From the NCBI GenBank assembly GCA_024638965.1, contig JAHEJI010000038.1, positions 1 to 32,560 of the forward strand: 32,560 nt of DNA, written 5' to 3'. This document shows positions 1 to 8,197 of this stretch, piece after piece. The notes below the pieces were generated by a model, which saw only the letters and a list, made by a program, of their open reading frames with translations, did no database searches and was not told where the DNA came from. The translations under genes and the position numbers were made by a program. Position 1 is the first letter of the stretch, and each line of letters starts with the position of its first letter. The DNA comes from Planctomycetaceae bacterium (GTDB lineage Bacteria > Planctomycetota > Planctomycetia > Pirellulales > Pirellulaceae).

Positions 1-2951
1 CCGGTTCCCACAACAATCGCCTCATTGACCGCCAGATTGCCCTCCGTGATCAGCTTGGCATCGGCATCCGTCGTCGTAATGCCGGTGGCCAGCATCCCGT
101 CGACGGTGACCGTCCCGACGATTAAATCATCGGCGTCGGTGTACAGGGTGGTCCCGCCGTTGTTGGCCGCAATCGTGTTGACATCGTTGGCCGGATCTTG
201 CAACGTCGTCGTGCCGATGACCATCATGCCGAACCCGTCGGCCCTGATCGAGGCCGTTTGCGTCACGTTGCCTGGTGCCATGAAGAACAGATCGCCTGTG
301 CCCACATCGATCGCGCCATTGACTTCCAGATCTCCGCCGGTGATCAGCTTGGCATCGTCATTGATCGTCCTAACGGCAAACAAATCACAATCTAGGTCGA
401 TGAGGGTCAAGTTACCTGTATTATCGACTAGCAACGTACCATCCGTAAACACATCCAATTGATTGACGGTCGTGTTAATTTGTTCAGCCATCCCGGACTC
501 AAAAAGCAATGCATCTGCGATCAAGTCAATGGATCCATCGACCGCGGCAACGTCAGCACCGCCTTCAATTCGCAAGTTGCCTGTTACGGTAAGTGTCGCC
601 GGTAGGTTAACGGTGCCGGTTGCCAACAGCGCCAGATTTGTGACGGCTGGATTTGTGTCAGTAAACGTCAAATCGGTGGAACTGATAAAAAACAACGTTG
701 GCGCGTTCAAGTTGATAATATTGCCGTCGTCTTCGATGACAATTGCGTTGCCTGCGGTGAGATCGAGTTCCAACGCGTTGGTTTCAATCGGATCAAGATC
801 CCCAAATGCGACCTTGAAGAAAGTATCAGGTATATTTCCGATATTGACGCCAGCGTTCAAAACCACTCGTCCCAATGACGCCGAAATATCCAAAGCACCG
901 GTCATGTCACCGTCAAGTATGCTACCGGATGCCGTAACGGAAACCGCGACAGCGGGCGCGGCTATCGAATCAGCAGTCACAAGGCCAAGAATAACGTCTC
1001 CGCTATCGGCCGTGATGGTCACGGACCCGGTCGTGGCCGTGATAATTCCGCTGGTAACGTCCCCCACATCAGCGTCAACAACCACATCACGTTCAGCAAC
1101 AACGCCTGTCATCGTCACATCAATGCCACCAGTTGTTGTCATTAAAGAGACGTCCGCAGTCGCTCCGGATGCTTGGACGTTCTGAGCGGCAAGATTGCCC
1201 GCCGCCATCACATCAATGGAGCCGTCGGTTGTTGTGACGGTTTGTAGTGTTATCGCACCGATTCCTCGAATCCCAATATTGCCCGCCAGGGCCGAGGAAA
1301 TAACAACGATGCTCCCGTCGGCGAACTCGATTTTGCCGTCGACTCCGCCAGCAATTTCATCTTGGGCCGCTAACGTGATCAAGCCGCCCGCAGCGATGTC
1401 TTCCACAGCATCGTCTTGGGCATCGTTGATACTACCTAACGGTGTAGCGATGTTGACTGTAGTGCCTGCTGTGATCAAGCCGACGGTCACATCGCCTGTA
1501 TCTGCGTCGATATCGACGCTTCCAGTGGTCGCAATTATCGTTCCGCTGGTTATGTTTCCAGCATCCGCGTCGACGACGACATTCCGCTGAGCGATGACTG
1601 TGGTGATATCAATCCCTCCGGTCGATGTCATCAAGGAGACGTCCGCCGTCGCACCCGCAGCCTGGACATCTACGGCGGCAATTGCAGCGGTCGCCGTGAC
1701 GATGATCGAGCCATCTGCCGTGTCGACGGCATCCAGGATTACAGCGCCATCTTCGTTGATCTCTATTGAGCCAGTACCGGTTACCGTCAAATCCAGTTGA
1801 TTGGCTTGCGTTTCTATGGCGTCCCCTGGGCCAATTCCTGTTACTGCGTCAATCGTGACGACGGCTCCCACGCCATTTGCAACAATATCGAAATTGGTGT
1901 CACCTCCATCCTGTATGAGTCCGCTCGTGTTGATGTCAACCGCTGAGTTTGTCGTATTCGTCGTAATGATTGATCCGAGTTGGATATCGCCGCCGAACAT
2001 GCCAGTCGACTCCAGCGTAATCGCTCCCGATCCCGCATCGATGATACCAAGATCGTTCATAATGATTCCGTCCGTGTCATCGCCGTCCAGATTATCAGCG
2101 TTTGACGTAACAGCGACGTCACCGGCATCCTGAGCATTAACAAATCCGGACGCCTGGATTCGAAGCGAGTCGTCTGCCACAAGGACAATGTCTCCTTCGG
2201 CGGTTTGCAAGGTGCTATTGATAGTTAGATCGCTATCGATTCCGGTTGCTGTAAGAAAGATATCGGAGTCTGGATCGTCAATCTCGTTGCGCACACTGCC
2301 AACGACATCCATGTCGCCGACGGTTTCGATGTTGATGTCTTCACCCGCAGCGCTAACGTCCTCAACCACCGAGATGTTGTCCAGAGTAACATCGCCAATC
2401 AAGTCTAGATCAATCGAAGCATCAGTATTCGTAATGTTGGTTAACTGAAGTGTGCCGAACAAGAATTGAGCGTCGTCGGGATCATCGATATTGGCTTGCA
2501 TGATGCTAATATTATCATTGGGCATCGCGCCAAATTGGCCATCGATCACAATATTTGACGTGGTCACATCGCCAAAAATACTGGTCGCAATTCTCAGCGT
2601 AGATTCCGTGCCCGATGTATCGATATCGAAATCATTCGGATTGAGCGCACTGTTGTTGACCCAAGCTGTGTCTCCTGTCACCTGAAACGTATAAACTTCC
2701 TCAAGTTCGGGACTGCCCCCGACGTCGAACATGCCTTGATCAATCGTCAGATCCTGCCCATCGTCAAATTGATCGAGTGTCAAAACTCCGCCCATGAAAC
2801 TGAATGTTGCACTCAGCACCTGCCGCTCTTCCAGACGGCAGTATCCAATATCTGCCTCAAGTAATAAGTCGGATTCGAGAGGAGCCGGGGAATTGAGGAT
2901 CCCTGACTCACAAGCCGGATTGGCTTTCTTGAAGAAGCTGAACATAGACAT
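1..2951 (-). CDS. Giant acidic repeat-rich extracellular protein, N-terminal part (LEPR-XLL-like N-terminus)
   Basis: An uninterrupted minus-strand frame of about 983 codons opens with ATG at 2951 (MSMFSFFKKANPACESG) and runs off the left edge without a stop. Residues around 40-48 read LEERQVLSA, a variant of the planctomycetal LEPR-XLL motif found near the N-terminus of very large surface or secreted proteins. No classical signal peptide is visible. The rest is rich in Asp, Thr, Gly, Val and Ile. It alternates short beta-type strands with turns such as DADAGNITSGTIIATTGSVD, which suggests a right-handed beta-helix or stacked beta-strand adhesin. Two long in-frame repeats share a period of about 163-165 residues. 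An in-frame TAG lies just upstream (2991-2993), so 2951 is the first ATG; a TTG at 2973-2975 is the only other nearby candidate. Function is unknown. Surface adhesion or a matrix role is an inference. Many open plus-strand frames across this region are shadows of its biased codon use. Confidence 0.85.
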   Translation of the reverse strand, partial: MSMFSFFKKANPACESGILNSPAPLESDLLLEADIGYCRLEERQVLSATFSFMGGVLTLDQFDDGQDLTIDQGMFDVGGSPELEEVYTFQVTGDTAWVNNSALNPNDFDIDTSGTESTLRIATSIFGDVTTSNIVIDGQFGAMPNDNISIMQANIDDPDDAQFLFGTLQLTNITNTDASIDLDLIGDVTLDNISVVEDVSAAGEDINIETVGDMDVVGSVRNEIDDPDSDIFLTATGIDSDLTINSTLQTAEGDIVLVADDSLRIQASGFVNAQDAGDVAVTSNADNLDGDDTDGIIMNDLGIIDAGSGAITLESTGMFGGDIQLGSIITTNTTNSAVDINTSGLIQDGGDTNFDIVANGVGAVVTIDAVTGIGPGDAIETQANQLDLTVTGTGSIEINEDGAVILDAVDTADGSIIVTATAAIAAVDVQAAGATADVSLMTSTGGIDITTVIAQRNVVVDADAGNITSGTIIATTGSVDIDADTGDVTVGLITAGTTVNIATPLGSINDAQDDAVEDIAAGGLITLAAQDEIAGGVDGKIEFADGSIVVISSALAGNIGIRGIGAITLQTVTTTDGSIDVMAAGNLAAQNVQASGATADVSLMTTTGGIDVTMTGVVAERDVVVDADVGDVTSGIITATTGSVTITADSGDVILGLVTADSIAAPAVAVSVTASGSILDGDMTGALDISASLGRVVLNAGVNIGNIPDTFFKVAFGDLDPIETNALELDLTAGNAIVIEDDGNIINLNAPTLFFISSTDLTFTDTNPAVTNLALLATGTVNLPATLTVTGNLRIEGGADVAAVDGSIDLIADALLFESGMAEQINTTVNQLDVFTDGTLLVDNTGNLTLIDLDCDLFAVRTINDDAKLITGGDLEVNGAIDVGTGDLFFMAPGNVTQTASIRADGFGMMVIGTTTLQDPANDVNTIAANNGGTTLYTDADDLIVGTVTVDGMLATGITTTDADAKLITEGNLAVNEAIVVGT
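1009..1248 (-). repeat. In-frame internal repeat of the giant protein, copy B
   Basis: This segment matches 1504-1737 at DNA and protein level. Both encode a unit containing the pattern Q-A-S/A-G-A-T-A-D-V-S-L-M-T, then G-G-I-D-[IV]-T, then VVVDAD, then ATTGSV. The offset is 489 bp on one side of a 6-bp indel and 495 bp on the other, so the reading frame is kept. Identity looks like roughly 75-80 percent by eye. Confidence 0.7.
1504..1737 (-). repeat. In-frame internal repeat of the giant protein, copy A
   Basis: This is the partner of the repeat at 1009-1248. It encodes the same ordered blocks (TADVSLMTSTGGIDIT, then NVVVDADAGNITSGTI, then ATTGSVDI). It is two residues shorter than the other copy just after the GGID block. 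Weaker, more diverged units appear elsewhere in the protein. Confidence 0.7.
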
Positions 2952-3113
2952 TTTACGACCGTAGGTTGGATCCAAACCTGGAACGAACGACTAATCATTC
3001 CTTATCTAAAGTTAATCAGGACGAACCAATTTGACAAAGCAATAGTTGGTATTGACGGCCCAAATAACGCTAGTAATCGTTCCATTGCGACAGGGCAGTG
3101 CTGACATATACGG

Positions 3114-3119
3114 ATTATA
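3114..3119 (-). promoter_or_regulatory. Candidate -10 box for the giant protein gene
   Basis: On the minus strand this reads TATAAT, upstream of the giant gene start at 2951. No good -35 hexamer is visible at 16-18 bp. A 5' leader of about 155 nt would result. The evidence is one hexamer in an otherwise gene-free divergent region. Confidence 0.3.
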
Positions 3120-3196
3120 CCGCACCTGCAGTCTTGGTCCTTGGCGTTTTGTCGTAGCTGCGTTTGAAGTATTTGCGAGGATTCACGTACGAAACC

Positions 3197-3205
3197 TGTT
3201 ATAAT
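3197..3205 (+). promoter_or_regulatory. Extended -10 promoter for the HlyD-M50 pair
   Basis: The sequence TGTTATAAT is a perfect extended -10 element (TGn followed by TATAAT). It lies about 65 bp ahead of the adaptor gene start. No convincing -35 is present, which is usual for extended -10 promoters. The 318-bp region 2952-3269 holds this site and the opposing -10 candidate at 3114-3119. I see no small gene in it. Confidence 0.55.
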
Positions 3206-3269
3206 TGCGGCAAATTGGTCGATAAAAAAGCAATCTTGAATACCTACCCAGATTTACAGGGTGAGACGA

Positions 3270-4238
3270 ATGTGCTCGATGAAATTCGCGAAACGCCATT
3301 TCGGCAAGTTGTCATTCCTGGTTCCGTTGTTTGTTGTAACGCTGGGAGTATGTTTTGAAACAGCAGCAGACGATCCTGTTCCCGCCACCGAAGTAGGTCA
3401 AAAATATGCCAATGTCATTCGGGTCCCTTCGGCTGTCGTCAAGATTGCCGATTCTGTAGATGTTCCGGCAGAATACGCAGGAGTATTGACAAACGTTCAC
3501 GTGAGGGAAGGGCAGTTTGTCCAAAAGGGTGAATCAATTGCCAAGATCAAGGATTCGGAACTTCGTCTCCGACTGATTCGTGCCAAGTACGAAAATCAAA
3601 TCGCCAACTTGACTGCTGAAAACGATGTCGACATTCGGTATTCTGAAAAGTCACGAGAAGTTGCGGAGTCGGAAGTTGACCGATCCAACCGAGCCAACGC
3701 GAAGGTAGCTAACTCGGTGCCTGCGGCTCGACTTGAACGGCAAATCCTGGAGAAGGATCGTACGATCCTGCAACTGGAACAAGCCAAAAGAGATTTTGCA
3801 ATCGCACAAATGAAAACGAATCTGACCAAAACCGAATTGGAACTTTCCCAAGTGTTGTTGGAAAAGACGGAAATCAATTCACCCATGGATGGAATGATCG
3901 CGGCGGTCGAACGCCATGAAGGAGAATGGGTGGAACCCAGTGAAACGGTTGTCCGAGTCGTTCGTGTTGACCGCCTACGAGTGGAAGGCTTCGTTTCGGC
4001 AGCTCAAGCCGGCAAAATCAAAATTGGCTCGCCAGTTGAAGTCAAGTTTTCTCAAGACTGGCTAAAAGGCCGAACGTTCAAGGGATCGGTCGTGTTTGTG
4101 AGCCCCCAAGCCAATCCGGTCAATTCAGAAATATTGGTTTGGGCTGAGATCCAAAATGAGCACAATGATCTCTTGCCCGGTTTGCGAGGAGAAATCGTGA
4201 TCTTCGCCAACACCGCTAAGCAGAACGCCAAACTGTAA
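3270..4238 (+). CDS. HlyD-family periplasmic adaptor protein
   Basis: This is a membrane-fusion (adaptor) protein of the HlyD/AcrA type, expected to sit in the inner membrane and periplasm. A signal or anchor segment (KLSFLVPLFVVTLGVCFET) occupies about residues 10-30. Next comes a lipoyl-type half-motif (VPAEYAGVLTNVHVREGQFV), then a long coiled-coil hairpin rich in Glu, Lys, Gln and Arg, then the second lipoyl half (EINSPMDGMIAAVERHEGEW) and a beta-barrel segment ending in LLPGLRGEI. The frame also allows GTG at 3261 and ATG at 3279. I prefer ATG 3270 because AGGGTGAG at 3257-3264 gives a good ribosome-binding site. The M50-HlyD gene starts 20 bp downstream on the same strand, so the two are probably co-transcribed. 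The substrate is unknown. No ABC or RND pump is adjacent, and the downstream M50-HlyD protein is the likely partner. Confidence 0.88.
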   Translation: MCSMKFAKRHFGKLSFLVPLFVVTLGVCFETAADDPVPATEVGQKYANVIRVPSAVVKIADSVDVPAEYAGVLTNVHVREGQFVQKGESIAKIKDSELRLRLIRAKYENQIANLTAENDVDIRYSEKSREVAESEVDRSNRANAKVANSVPAARLERQILEKDRTILQLEQAKRDFAIAQMKTNLTKTELELSQVLLEKTEINSPMDGMIAAVERHEGEWVEPSETVVRVVRVDRLRVEGFVSAAQAGKIKIGSPVEVKFSQDWLKGRTFKGSVVFVSPQANPVNSEILVWAEIQNEHNDLLPGLRGEIVIFANTAKQNAKL

Positions 4239-4258
4239 AAACGCGAGCCCAAATCCGA

Positions 4259-6421
4259 ATGAACGTCAGACTGCGGCAAGACTTGGAATTCTTAAAACGG
4301 GCAATGCAGCAGGGCGATGTGTGGGTCGTTAAGGATCCGATCTCGTTTAACCATTTCCTGTTTTCCAGCCACGAATATCAATTGCTGCTGCTGTTCGACG
4401 GTACTCGAACCGCAGACGACATTCGAGACGCTTGGCGGCAACAGTTCAGCACCAAGTCTTTAACGAGCGAACAGATTCGTCAGTTCGTCAATCGCCTGGT
4501 CGGTGACAATCTCGTTTCGGTTGATGAGTTTGGCTATGGTGACTCTCTGTATCGAAGCCAGGCGACGATGAAGAAACGCAAACTGCGAAGCTTGTTCCTT
4601 TCACCATTGGTGATTCGTTTTCGCGGCATCAACCCCCGGTTTATGCTGGACAGCCTGGCCTGGATAGGGTGGATGATGTTTCACCCGCTGGTAGTTGGCG
4701 CGACGATGTGCTGCGCGCTGCTGCTGTTGATCTACATGTTTGGGCACTTTGAAGAGTTGGCTTATCGAGTCCCCGCTATTTCTCAACTGTTGTCGGCGCA
4801 GGGGATTCTGGGGATGGTTGTCACGATTTCGATCGTCAAGATTTTCCACGAGCTGGGACATGCGATGGCTTGCCAGAGATGTGGTGGCGAATGTTTTGAA
4901 ATCGGCTTAATTCTGCTCGCATTTATACCAACCTTGTATTGTAACGTATCCGATGCCTGGACATTTCCGGAGCGATGGAAACGACTCCTGGTTTCGTTCG
5001 GCGGGATCTATGTCGAGATTATTCTGGCGGCGATCGCGTCCGTGGTTTGGTTAATGACAGAACCCGGACTATTAAATGCAATGATGTTCAACGTTGTTTT
5101 TCTTTGTTCCGTCAACACGATTCTGGTCAACGGTAACCCGCTGCTGCGATACGATGGATATTACCTGCTTTCTGACGCGACTGAACAACCGAATCTAAGT
5201 TCGGTTGCCCGTGAAACGTTGAATTTCGCGGTGGTTTCGATGTTTCGAATCCCCAAGCGACAAAAGGAAGTTTCACCCTGGATCTTGACCTATGCCGTAC
5301 TCTCTTTTCTCTATCGCTGGTTTGTTTTGATATCGATCATGTGCATGGTCTATTTATTCTTGAAGAGCATCGGTCTGCGCGTGATCGGTCAAGTCGTGAC
5401 GATGTTGTTGCTGGCGAGTCTTTTGTTGAGGCCAATGATGTCCAAGTCTTTGTTGCGTGGCGGCTCAGGAAACTGGGGACGATTCAGTGTTGTCCGATCA
5501 GCGTTTCCGGTCGCCTGTATCGCTTTATTCCTGGCGGCGTTTTTCTTGATGCCGTTGCCCAGTTATGTTCGGTGCAATTTGATCGTCGAAGCAAAAAATC
5601 CGACACCCATTTATGTGCCGTCCAAAGGCAAACTGACCTACGTCTGTGGCGAATTCGACACCGTCAAGTCGGGCCAGACGATCGCGCAGATTGAAAGCCT
5701 GGAAATTGATCAAAAAATTCAAATCCTGCAAAACAAATTAGATCGAGGTCGCAATTCATTTGCTCAGCTAAAATTGCGGGCTAACGAGGATCCACTTGCC
5801 GCCGCACAACTCGTGGTGATCCAAAAGAATATTGAAGCGAATGAAGATGAACTCGCCGTTTTGCAGGAAGAACATTCCAAGCTCACGGTCAAAGCACCGC
5901 TCAACGGAGTTGCCTTGCCGGCGCCAATTCGCAAAGCCAAGTTTTCGAATGACGAACAACTCCGCAAATGGCAAGGCCAATTGACCGACGAAATTAACCA
6001 AAACTGTTTCGTTGAAAGAGGCGAACAGCTGCTTTCGATTCATTCAGAGGGCCAAAAAACGATTACGCTCTTTGTCGGGGAACGCGAAATCGACTTTGTG
6101 AAGAAAGATCAGCCCGTTGAAATGCTATTTGCCCAACAGCCAGGCACTCTTTTCGCAGGAATCGTCGGAGATATCTATGAGGTCGATGTTGACTTGAACA
6201 AAGATCAGACGGTTGGCGAGATCGGCGTAGAGACTTATGAGGATGCCTCCGGTCGCCTCCAGAGCCTTGAAACGCCGTATCGGGTTACCGTGATTGCCGA
6301 AACAGTTCCAAAACACGCGTTTGTTGGATCCGGAGGGCGGGCTCGAATCTCAATTCCGTACAAGACATTCGCCGAGAAAACTGCCCAGTTTTTCGAGCGA
6401 CTGGCGAGTTTCAATTTGTAA
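4259..6421 (+). CDS. M50 (site-2 protease-like) membrane protein fused to a HlyD-type arm
   Basis: This 720-residue protein has three parts. Residues 1-100 form a small soluble domain resembling the PqqD-like winged-helix module often found ahead of M50 transport proteins (DPISFNHFLFSSHEYQLLLL). Residues 125-420 are multi-pass membrane with the zinc-protease motif HELGH (197-201) and a second motif GNPLLRYDGYYLLSD (292-306) supplying the conserved NP and DG residues. After another membrane span (about residues 408-430) comes a HlyD-like arm with a lipoyl half-motif (IYVPSKGKLTYVCGEF), a coiled coil and the matching half (LTVKAPLNGVALP). Proteins of this architecture pair with HlyD adaptors in planctomycetes and other bacteria and are suspected of peptide or protein export, but the function is not settled. 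The 3' end overlaps the convergent tssM-like gene by 187 bp. Confidence 0.85.
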   Translation: MNVRLRQDLEFLKRAMQQGDVWVVKDPISFNHFLFSSHEYQLLLLFDGTRTADDIRDAWRQQFSTKSLTSEQIRQFVNRLVGDNLVSVDEFGYGDSLYRSQATMKKRKLRSLFLSPLVIRFRGINPRFMLDSLAWIGWMMFHPLVVGATMCCALLLLIYMFGHFEELAYRVPAISQLLSAQGILGMVVTISIVKIFHELGHAMACQRCGGECFEIGLILLAFIPTLYCNVSDAWTFPERWKRLLVSFGGIYVEIILAAIASVVWLMTEPGLLNAMMFNVVFLCSVNTILVNGNPLLRYDGYYLLSDATEQPNLSSVARETLNFAVVSMFRIPKRQKEVSPWILTYAVLSFLYRWFVLISIMCMVYLFLKSIGLRVIGQVVTMLLLASLLLRPMMSKSLLRGGSGNWGRFSVVRSAFPVACIALFLAAFFLMPLPSYVRCNLIVEAKNPTPIYVPSKGKLTYVCGEFDTVKSGQTIAQIESLEIDQKIQILQNKLDRGRNSFAQLKLRANEDPLAAAQLVVIQKNIEANEDELAVLQEEHSKLTVKAPLNGVALPAPIRKAKFSNDEQLRKWQGQLTDEINQNCFVERGEQLLSIHSEGQKTITLFVGEREIDFVKKDQPVEMLFAQQPGTLFAGIVGDIYEVDVDLNKDQTVGEIGVETYEDASGRLQSLETPYRVTVIAETVPKHAFVGSGGRARISIPYKTFAEKTAQFFERLASFNL

Positions 6422-8196
6422 GGAATTTTTCGAAATTCGCTCTCTGGTTGACGGTGAGACGATCCGCAGACATCCTCGCCGGAATGCGAAACTGGTTGAG
6501 CGGCAGTGCCTGCAACTTTCAAAACTTCATTCGGGGTTTGCCGGATTCTGGATTCTGATTCGGGCCCTTTATGGGTCACGACCCTGAATACCAAAAGCCC
6601 AATGGCGATTAGACCTACGAGAAAAGTCAACTGCGACATCAGCGACCAGGTTTCTTCACGTTGAAGTATTTTGCTGCTCCATTCCAATTCGCCTTGGTTT
6701 TCGTCAACGCGGTCGAAAACGCCTTCGCTAAAAAACTGTTGCTCCGGTGAATCCCCAACCCCCATGAAATAACAGCCGGCAAACCGTGGAAAATCGTCGT
6801 CGCCGCCGCCATCGGAACTGAATCCATTCATCAATGTCGTCTCCAGTCCCTCGTAGAATCGCGCGTATATCCAGCAAAGAAACTTGACCATATCCCGATT
6901 GCCGTTGACGTTCCGAGCGCTAAGCGCTTCGTGTTGGGTGAAAATCGAGTAAATGTACTGATCAAAATTCTCAATCGATTCGTTGGAGATCTCTTTCAAG
7001 TGTGCGGGGGAAGGGCACTCCCAGGACCGATAGCTTTTTCCGAATCGTCGAGTCGAAAACTCTTCGCCGTAAATCTCCTTGAGTCTTGCCACAAACTCGC
7101 GGCATCCTTCGTCATTTTCAAAGCCGGTGATAATCGTGGTAACGGTCGAAATCACCCCGGTTTTTTCGCAAATCGTCGACAAATCACTTTTTGCCTGCCG
7201 AGCAAGTTGTCCCGGAAATTCTTCAATCAATCGATTGACAATGGCAACCAGGATTCCATTTAGCGAACAGACAGGCCGCCGGTGGCGTTGTAGTAACGTG
7301 CAAAGGTGGGCGATGCGTCGTTTTTGTTCGGCTAACTTCTCTCGACTGGAAAGTTGGGTTTTGTTTTGCTGAACGGCGGTTTCCCGGCGGAGCGGTTTGT
7401 GTTCTGCCTTTTGACGCAGGTCTCCCGCTTTGATCGTTTGTTTAATCTGGGACGAGGGAGCCATGCCTGCATCTTCATCGGCAACGGGGCTGTCAAGATT
7501 CTTGCGCTTGTCGCCAAGCGCCCGCACATCAATGGTGCCCTTGAAGTCTCCGCCACCAGCATATTCTTCGTTGGCTGTTGAAGTTTGGCTGACGTATCTA
7601 CCAAGGTCTTTTGTCAACTGACAAATATTTCCGACTCCGCTGAGATAAAGATAGGTTGCGTCGGGAGAACCATACCAATAGAGCGCTTGCCCATCCGCCG
7701 TGACGTGCGAAACATCAAAAGCGCGGTTAGAGGCGGCCATCATCTGCTTTATTTTCCTGGAATCTGGTATGCCCAAAACCAAGTAGAGTGGCGTTTCTTT
7801 GATCGAAATACCGTTCTTCTGCAGAGCACTCAATCCCGCTTCAAAGGCAAGATCAATATCGGGGAAAGGCGATTTGGGAGGAGCAAGCAGTAGCCTAATA
7901 AACAGATACACAAAGCCAGGGATAGCAAACATTAACAAAATAAGAAATGGTAACGTCTGCCAATATTGGGTCCTCGATTCATTCGAACCCCAATCAAATA
8001 CCATGACAACCAGAAAATGGACAATCACAACCGTAAGTACAAAAGTAAAACTCAGGCTTGCCGCGAGAACTGGTGGTTTGAGCGTCGGCAGCATTTTCAA
8101 GCCGGGTATCACGCGGCGCATGAAACTCCAGATCCGAGCGAACGGAGTGAAGACGATGCTAAGAGCTCGGCCGATGAATTGGTTGATATAACGCAA
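6235..8196 (-). CDS. tssM: TssM/IcmF-like protein: short form with degenerate nucleotide-binding motifs
   Basis: TssM is the inner-membrane IcmF-family component that works with TssL in type VI secretion. This protein has the family's N-terminal layout: two membrane spans (about residues 44-70 and 82-104), a cytoplasmic domain, and a third span (about 523-540). Recognisable blocks are PLYLVLGIPDSRK at the Walker A site, LYWYGSPDATYLYLSGVG at the Walker B site, SLNGILVAIVNRL, and AGCYFMGVG, which matches the family's RGxYFTSG block. The P-loop glycines and Thr are gone (GIPDSRK instead of GxxGxGKT), and the Walker B Asp is absent. The protein ends about 110 residues after TM3, whereas typical TssM has a further 600-700 periplasmic residues. 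I chose TTG 8194-8196 because it follows GAGGGGG and lies 1 bp from the tssL stop; a longer frame begins at 8277. The last ~62 residues are antisense to the M50-HlyD gene. Confidence 0.8.
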   Translation of the reverse strand: MRYINQFIGRALSIVFTPFARIWSFMRRVIPGLKMLPTLKPPVLAASLSFTFVLTVVIVHFLVVMVFDWGSNESRTQYWQTLPFLILLMFAIPGFVYLFIRLLLAPPKSPFPDIDLAFEAGLSALQKNGISIKETPLYLVLGIPDSRKIKQMMAASNRAFDVSHVTADGQALYWYGSPDATYLYLSGVGNICQLTKDLGRYVSQTSTANEEYAGGGDFKGTIDVRALGDKRKNLDSPVADEDAGMAPSSQIKQTIKAGDLRQKAEHKPLRRETAVQQNKTQLSSREKLAEQKRRIAHLCTLLQRHRRPVCSLNGILVAIVNRLIEEFPGQLARQAKSDLSTICEKTGVISTVTTIITGFENDEGCREFVARLKEIYGEEFSTRRFGKSYRSWECPSPAHLKEISNESIENFDQYIYSIFTQHEALSARNVNGNRDMVKFLCWIYARFYEGLETTLMNGFSSDGGGDDDFPRFAGCYFMGVGDSPEQQFFSEGVFDRVDENQGELEWSSKILQREETWSLMSQLTFLVGLIAIGLLVFRVVTHKGPESESRIRQTPNEVLKVAGTAAQPVSHSGEDVCGSSHRQPESEFRKIPYKLKLASRSKNWAVFSANVLYGIEIRARPPDPTNACFGTVSAITVTRYGVSRLWRRPEASS

Positions 8197-8197
8197 A

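Noticed and set aside
25..2685. Chain of plus-strand open frames rich in Ser, Thr, Val and Pro
   Set aside because: They are the reverse-strand shadow of the giant protein gene. They break into many short pieces while the minus frame is uninterrupted from 2951 to the edge and has the planctomycetal N-terminal motif.
3164..3358. 64-residue plus-strand frame with two CxxC-like spacings
   Set aside because: It overlaps the adaptor gene in another frame, has no ribosome-binding site, and its promoter-proximal part contains the extended -10 site.
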